The position numbers were made by a program, and so were the translations under genes. A stretch of DNA of 64,000 nt, taken from contig JAHEYN010000002.1 of assembly GCA_023251555.1 (NCBI GenBank), forward strand, positions 92,654 through 156,653, read 5' to 3'. Source of the stretch: Bacteroidota bacterium (GTDB taxonomy: Bacteria > Bacteroidota > Bacteroidia > AKYH767-A > JAHEYN01). Positions 60,555 through 64,000 of the stretch are shown one piece after another. Within the stretch, counting starts at the first letter, position 1; each line of letters starts with the position of its first letter. The notes under the pieces are model-generated. The model ran no database searches. It was not told the DNA's origin and saw only the letters and a program-made list of their open reading frames with translations.

Positions 60555-61604
60555 CTACAGGATAAGCATGGCATCTCCGTATGTGAAAAAACGATACTTC
60601 TCTTTGATAGCGGTTTTATAAGCCTGCATTATCAGATCATAGCCGCCGAAAGCACATACCATCATGAGCAGGGTGGATTCCGCAAGATGAAAATTGGTGA
60701 TCATGCTGTTTGCGATGCTGAAATCATAAGGAGGGAAAATAAATTTATTGGTCCATCCGCTTGCAGGTTTCATTTCTCCTGTAGTTGACACCGACGTCTC
60801 AATAGCCCTCATTGTGGTGGTGCCCACGCAGCATATTTTCCTGTGCAGTCCTTTGGCTTTATTGACAATATCACAGGCCTCCTGTGTGATGGCAAATTGT
60901 TCGGAATCCATTTTGTGCTTGGTGAGATCTTCTACTTCTACCGGACGGAAAGTGCCAAGCCCTACATGCAGGGTAACTTCGGAAAAATGAATGCCTTTGA
61001 GCTCCATCCTCTTCATCAGTTCCCGGCTGAAATGCAGTCCGGCAGTCGGTGCGGCCACGGCTCCTTCATGTTTTGCAAATACGGTCTGGTAACGGTCTTT
61101 ATCTTCAGGCTCTACCTTGCGTTTAATGTATTTGGGCAGCGGGGTTTGCCCGAGGGATTCAATGTTCTTTTTAAACTCTTCGTAAGAGCCGTCGTAGAGA
61201 AACCTGAGTGTGCGCCCGCGGGAGGTGGTGTTATCTATAACTTCCGCAACGAGAGAGTCGTCGTCCCCGAAATATAGTTTATTGCCAATTCTTATTTTCC
61301 TGGCAGGATCAACCAGCACATCCCAGAGTTTGCTTTCCCGGTTCAACTCCCTCAGCAGAAACACTTCTATTTTGGCCCCTGTTTTTTCTTTGTTACCGTA
61401 AAGGCGTGCCGGGAAAACCTTGGTATTGTTGACAATCATCACATCTTTATCGCCGAAATAGTTAATGATATCCTTGAAAATCTTGTGCTCAATCTTTCCC
61501 GTTTTCCTGTCAACAACCATTAGGCGGGACTGGTCGCGGACTTTGGCAGGGTGGTTAGCCAGCAAACTGTCGGGAAGATGAAACTTAAATTGAGATAATT
61601 TCAT
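60555..61604 (-). CDS. queA: S-adenosylmethionine:tRNA ribosyltransferase-isomerase
   Basis: Transfers and rearranges the ribosyl part of SAM to give epoxyqueuosine in t[23 protein letters not shown] start, [46 protein letters not shown] and [16 protein letters not shown] [13 protein letters not shown] are family signatures. 349 aa. In the uppP-truB-queA direction, 74 bp after truB. No queuosine riboswitch is evident. Confidence 0.95.
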   Translation of the reverse strand: MKLSQFKFHLPDSLLANHPAKVRDQSRLMVVDRKTGKIEHKIFKDIINYFGDKDVMIVNNTKVFPARLYGNKEKTGAKIEVFLLRELNRESKLWDVLVDPARKIRIGNKLYFGDDDSLVAEVIDNTTSRGRTLRFLYDGSYEEFKKNIESLGQTPLPKYIKRKVEPEDKDRYQTVFAKHEGAVAAPTAGLHFSRELMKRMELKGIHFSEVTLHVGLGTFRPVEVEDLTKHKMDSEQFAITQEACDIVNKAKGLHRKICCVGTTTMRAIETSVSTTGEMKPASGWTNKFIFPPYDFSIANSMITNFHLAESTLLMMVCAFGGYDLIMQAYKTAIKEKYRFFTYGDAMLIL

Positions 61605-61678
61605 AGTAAAAATTTAAATTAAGGGACGCAAAGGTAATATAAGAAAAAGCCTTTATGACAAAGGCCTCAAAAATTTTT

Positions 61679-62350
61679 TTACGCCTCTTTTTTGTCAGAT
61701 TTGGCAAAATTTTCAACTTCCATGGCATTTTTGAGAAGGTAGTTCCCGATACGTGTTCTGCAAAGAGAGGTAAGATATGCTCCATTGTCCAGTAACTTTC
61801 CCAGATCATGAGCTAGGGAACGGATGTATGTTCCGCTGCTGCAGATAACCCTGAAATCTACAGAGGGAAGATTTACCCCCGTAATTTCGAACTCGGAAAT
61901 CGTCACTTCCTTCGGCTCCAGAACCAGCGTTTCCCCCCTTCTGGCCTTTTTATAGGCTCTTTCCCCGTTTATTTTTTTTGCCGAATGCAGGGGCGGGATC
62001 TGCTTAATTTTACCGCAAAGCCGCCCGGCGGCTTTACGAATCATTTCTTCCGTGATATGGGAAATCCCGAAGGTTTGGGATACAGGGGTTTCCATATCAA
62101 AGGAGGGAGTCTCAGCCCCGAGAAAAAAAGTTCCCGTGTATTCTTTCTCCAGCGCCTGTATCATGTTGATTTTCTTTGTAAACTTTTCCGTGCAAACTAC
62201 GAGCAGGCCTGTGGCGAGGGGATCCAGTGTTCCGGCATGTCCCGCTTTCCGTGAGTTAAGAAAAGGACGGATTTTTCGTATCACATCAAAGGAACTCCAT
62301 CCGTATGGTTTATTGAAAAGCAGGATAGCCCCGCTCCCGGCAGTGTTCAT
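61679..62350 (-). CDS. truB: tRNA pseudouridine-55 synthase TruB
   Basis: Makes pseudouridine 55 in the T loop of tRNAs. NKPYGWSSFDVIRKI, catalytic Asp in GHAGTLDPLATGLL, the TKKINMIQALEKEYTGTF segment and YIRSLAHDLG are diagnostic. 223 aa, short for the family (usually 240-310) because the C-terminal PUA-like extension is missing, as in many Bacteroidota. Start at 62350 is 1 bp from the stop of uppP, so coupled translation is likely. Confidence 0.94.
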   Translation of the reverse strand: MNTAGSGAILLFNKPYGWSSFDVIRKIRPFLNSRKAGHAGTLDPLATGLLVVCTEKFTKKINMIQALEKEYTGTFFLGAETPSFDMETPVSQTFGISHITEEMIRKAAGRLCGKIKQIPPLHSAKKINGERAYKKARRGETLVLEPKEVTISEFEITGVNLPSVDFRVICSSGTYIRSLAHDLGKLLDNGAYLTSLCRTRIGNYLLKNAMEVENFAKSDKKEA

Positions 62351-62351
62351 C

Positions 62352-63149
62352 CTAAATGATTGTAAGTTGTATGCCTAAGTAGTGCAGCAGCAGTATCAGC
62401 AGTCCCGCTGCAATACGGTAGTACCCGAACAGCCTGAATCCGTTCCGGGCAAGGAACCCAATGAGAAACTTTATCGCCAGCATGGCTATCACAAATGCGA
62501 TCACATTGCCTGCCAGAAGAATCCCCGCATTTTCCATACCAAGGCTGCCACCGCTTTTGTGATAGTCATAGAGCTTATATACCGTGGCGGCAAACATGGT
62601 AGGAACGGCCAGAAAAAAAGAGAATTCAGCAGCATCTTTGCGATTCATGCCCTGGGCAAGACCTCCGATAATGGTAGCAGCGGAGCGTGACACCCCCGGA
62701 ATCATGGATATTACCTGGAACAGCCCGACTTTCAGCGCCGAGGCATAAGATAACCGGCGGGTATTCTGCGGGTCTTCGTTGCGGATAAACCATTTGTCTA
62801 TAAAGAGAAAAAGGATTCCTCCGGCAAGTAGGGTGCAGCCTACCACTGTCACATTTTCGAGCAGTGCATCAATATACTTGTTTAAAAGTTTTCCGAACAC
62901 AGCTGCAGGAATAAAGGCTATGCCTAGCTTGAGGTAGAAGTCAATGCTTTGAAAAAAACGCTTGTAATACAACACAATAACAGAAAGAATGGCACCAAAT
63001 TGTATGGCTATGGTAAACAACTTTGTAAAATCTTCCCCCGCAATGCCCATAAGCGATGAAGCCACAATCATATGTCCTGTGGAGGAAACTGGTAAAAATT
63101 CGGTAACCCCTTCGATGATTGCCAGAATAAGAGCCTGAATAAGAGACAT
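62352..63149 (-). CDS. uppP: Undecaprenyl-diphosphatase
   Basis: Integral membrane phosphatase that recycles undecaprenyl pyrophosphate for cell-wall synthesis and confers bacitracin tolerance. [17 protein letters not shown] near the N-terminus and [20 protein letters not shown] contain the catalytic Glu, His and Arg. About eight membrane helices, 265 aa. 10 bp after the DUF3098 gene and adjoining truB, the usual Bacteroidota order. Confidence 0.95.
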   Translation of the reverse strand: MSLIQALILAIIEGVTEFLPVSSTGHMIVASSLMGIAGEDFTKLFTIAIQFGAILSVIVLYYKRFFQSIDFYLKLGIAFIPAAVFGKLLNKYIDALLENVTVVGCTLLAGGILFLFIDKWFIRNEDPQNTRRLSYASALKVGLFQVISMIPGVSRSAATIIGGLAQGMNRKDAAEFSFFLAVPTMFAATVYKLYDYHKSGGSLGMENAGILLAGNVIAFVIAMLAIKFLIGFLARNGFRLFGYYRIAAGLLILLLHYLGIQLTII

Positions 63150-63159
63150 CGGGGAGCTA

Positions 63160-63396
63160 TCAGCCTTTCGGTTTTTGCATTACCGCAAAGATCTCTATGA
63201 TGAAACCAATGGTTACCACTATGGGAGCGAGGGTAATCCTGCGGGTGCTGAATATTTCATTACTGAACCTCGAAGGGTCGTCTATTCCGCCTCCAGACAT
63301 CATCACGAAGCCCGTTGTAATAACCACAAGACCCACGATCATCAGCAGGTAATTGTTTTTCCCGAAAGCAAAGTCCGGTTTGTTTTTTATTGCCAT
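63160..63396 (-). CDS. DUF3098 membrane protein, 78 aa
   Basis: Two membrane helices ([18 protein letters not shown] and [20 protein letters not shown]) separated by the conserved [19 protein letters not shown]. This matches DUF3098, which in Bacteroidota almost always precedes uppP and follows ftsX. ftsX is not in the upstream 378 bp. A minus-strand TAATTTTG (plus 63428-63435) may be its -7 box. Function unknown; likely division or wall related. Confidence 0.85.
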   Translation of the reverse strand: MAIKNKPDFAFGKNNYLLMIVGLVVITTGFVMMSGGGIDDPSRFSNEIFSTRRITLAPIVVTIGFIIEIFAVMQKPKG

Positions 63397-63774
63397 GAGC
63401 CTGTATTTTTTATGATTAATACTGCCCCAAAATTATATAATTCATCTGATATGAAAAGGAACTGTCAATATAAGTGTTGGCAATAGTCTATTTGGATATC
63501 TCAAGAAACTACTTTGCTAGGTCCGATGTGTACTGAATAAAAATTCTATACAACCCAGTGGGGTGGAGAAATTACGCCCCGGTATTAAATAATACTCCTT
63601 CGCTATATTTAATTAATGGAGGTACATATTAACGTTATCAATACCACTTTTTTTATAAATGCGGCGGGTTTTCATGTTATTTTCTTTTTTCGGTAACTTA
63701 ATCTATTCCCCTTCCGTAGAAAAACAAACAAGGCATTACCTGATATTGAAAATAATCTTAATAATAATAAAAAA
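63397..63774. other. Intergenic region of 378 bp between divergent genes
   Basis: No gene or RNA is recognised. The minus-strand TAATTTTG (63428-63435) fits a -7 box for DUF3098. TACTTTG (63510-63516) on the + strand with TTG at 63492-63494 could be a weak promoter (only 15 bp spacing). A long 5' leader would then precede the ATG at 63775. A/T-rich throughout. Confidence 0.35.
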
Positions 63775-64000
63775 ATGAAGAAAACAATTACAATCCTTGG
63801 TTCGGTGCTGATAAGTACGCTTACCATAATAAAAGCGCAGACGACGTGGACTGGTACAGTATCGACGGCGTGGGATAATGCATTAAACTGGAGCGGGGGG
63901 ATTCCGGGGGCGGGTACTGATGCTGTTATACCGGTGGTTGGGACGTATCCCAATATTGTAGTAGCTGGTACTTGTAAGAGCATGAGTGTCAATGCAGGGG
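63775..64000 (+). CDS. N-terminal part of a secreted surface protein (cut by window end)
   Basis: ATG 63775 in aaaaatgaag. Frame reads a signal peptide KKTITILGSVLISTLTIIKAQ, then TTWTGTVSTAWDNALNWSGG and a strand-rich segment (IPGAGTDAVIPVVGTYPN). The WTG...TAWDNALNWSGG opening is the start of many T9SS-exported Bacteroidota surface proteins with beta-helix or autotransporter-like repeats. The frame is still open at 64000. Only 75 residues are visible, so the rest is unknown. Confidence 0.65.
   Translation, partial: MKKTITILGSVLISTLTIIKAQTTWTGTVSTAWDNALNWSGGIPGAGTDAVIPVVGTYPNIVVAGTCKSMSVNAG

Overview
The window is a chromosomal segment of a Bacteroidota bacterium, probably a Chitinophagales- or Sphingobacteriia-like lineage. 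The evidence is type IX secretion (T9SS) C-terminal sorting domains of both types (A at 6536-8560; B on four large proteins), a PorP/SprF gene beside an OmpA/propeller lipoprotein gene, GldH and a GldL-like protein, TAnnTTTG-type -7 promoter boxes and few Shine-Dalgarno sequences. Both window edges cut genes.

Layout. 1-12.8 kb: fbp and mfd in tandem, an orphan MacB/FtsX-type permease, a secreted Asp-box T9SS protein, asnB and a copper P-type ATPase. 12.95 kb: tRNA-His. 13.2-18.05 kb: an accessory block described below. 18.3-23.3 kb: a SPOUT RNA methyltransferase, a tandem repeat, an acquired-looking Dam-type methylase plus PD-(D/E)XK nuclease, then mutS. 23.3-34.9 kb: small heat-shock protein, panC-panD with an LPG-synthase-type membrane protein and rfaE2, two tandem lipoproteins, radA, an OmpA lipoprotein, a band-7 protein, a D,D-carboxypeptidase, superoxide dismutase and an Ala/Glu-rich small lipoprotein. 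34.9-49.8 kb: the T9SS surface region with an SprB-repeat adhesin, PorP/SprF and OmpA-propeller operon, three further type-B secreted giants, metF and riboflavin synthase. 49.8-57.2 kb: keto-methionine transaminase with omega-amidase, GldL-like protein, fucose synthase, gldH, ricT, holB, asd. 57.2-64 kb: lamin-tail surface protein, ispD and the DUF3098-uppP-truB-queA cluster.

The most interesting part is 13.17-18.05 kb. It has the architecture of integron gene cassettes without an integrase (CALIN-like). Three long imperfect palindromes (sites A, B, C) are each bounded by AAC...GTT. The first bases of each unit are the exact reverse complement of the bases just before the next palindrome: 9-11 bp perfect pairs for three units and a degraded pair for a fourth. 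This relation is expected when a circular cassette carrying a folded attC-like site opens at G^TT. All cassette genes face the same way, with the palindrome at their 3' ends. Cargo: a RelB-like antitoxin with a truncated ParE toxin; a TIR-domain protein whose stop codon lies inside the recombination core; and a two-gene unit pairing a TIR-like (PF10137-type)/ParB-like fusion with a small protein carrying motifs of archaeo-eukaryotic primases. The last pair is a candidate undescribed defence module. Parts of the block are also strikingly enriched in TGTC on the + strand.

All functional calls come from reading motifs and family resemblance by eye. No database search or structure prediction was run.
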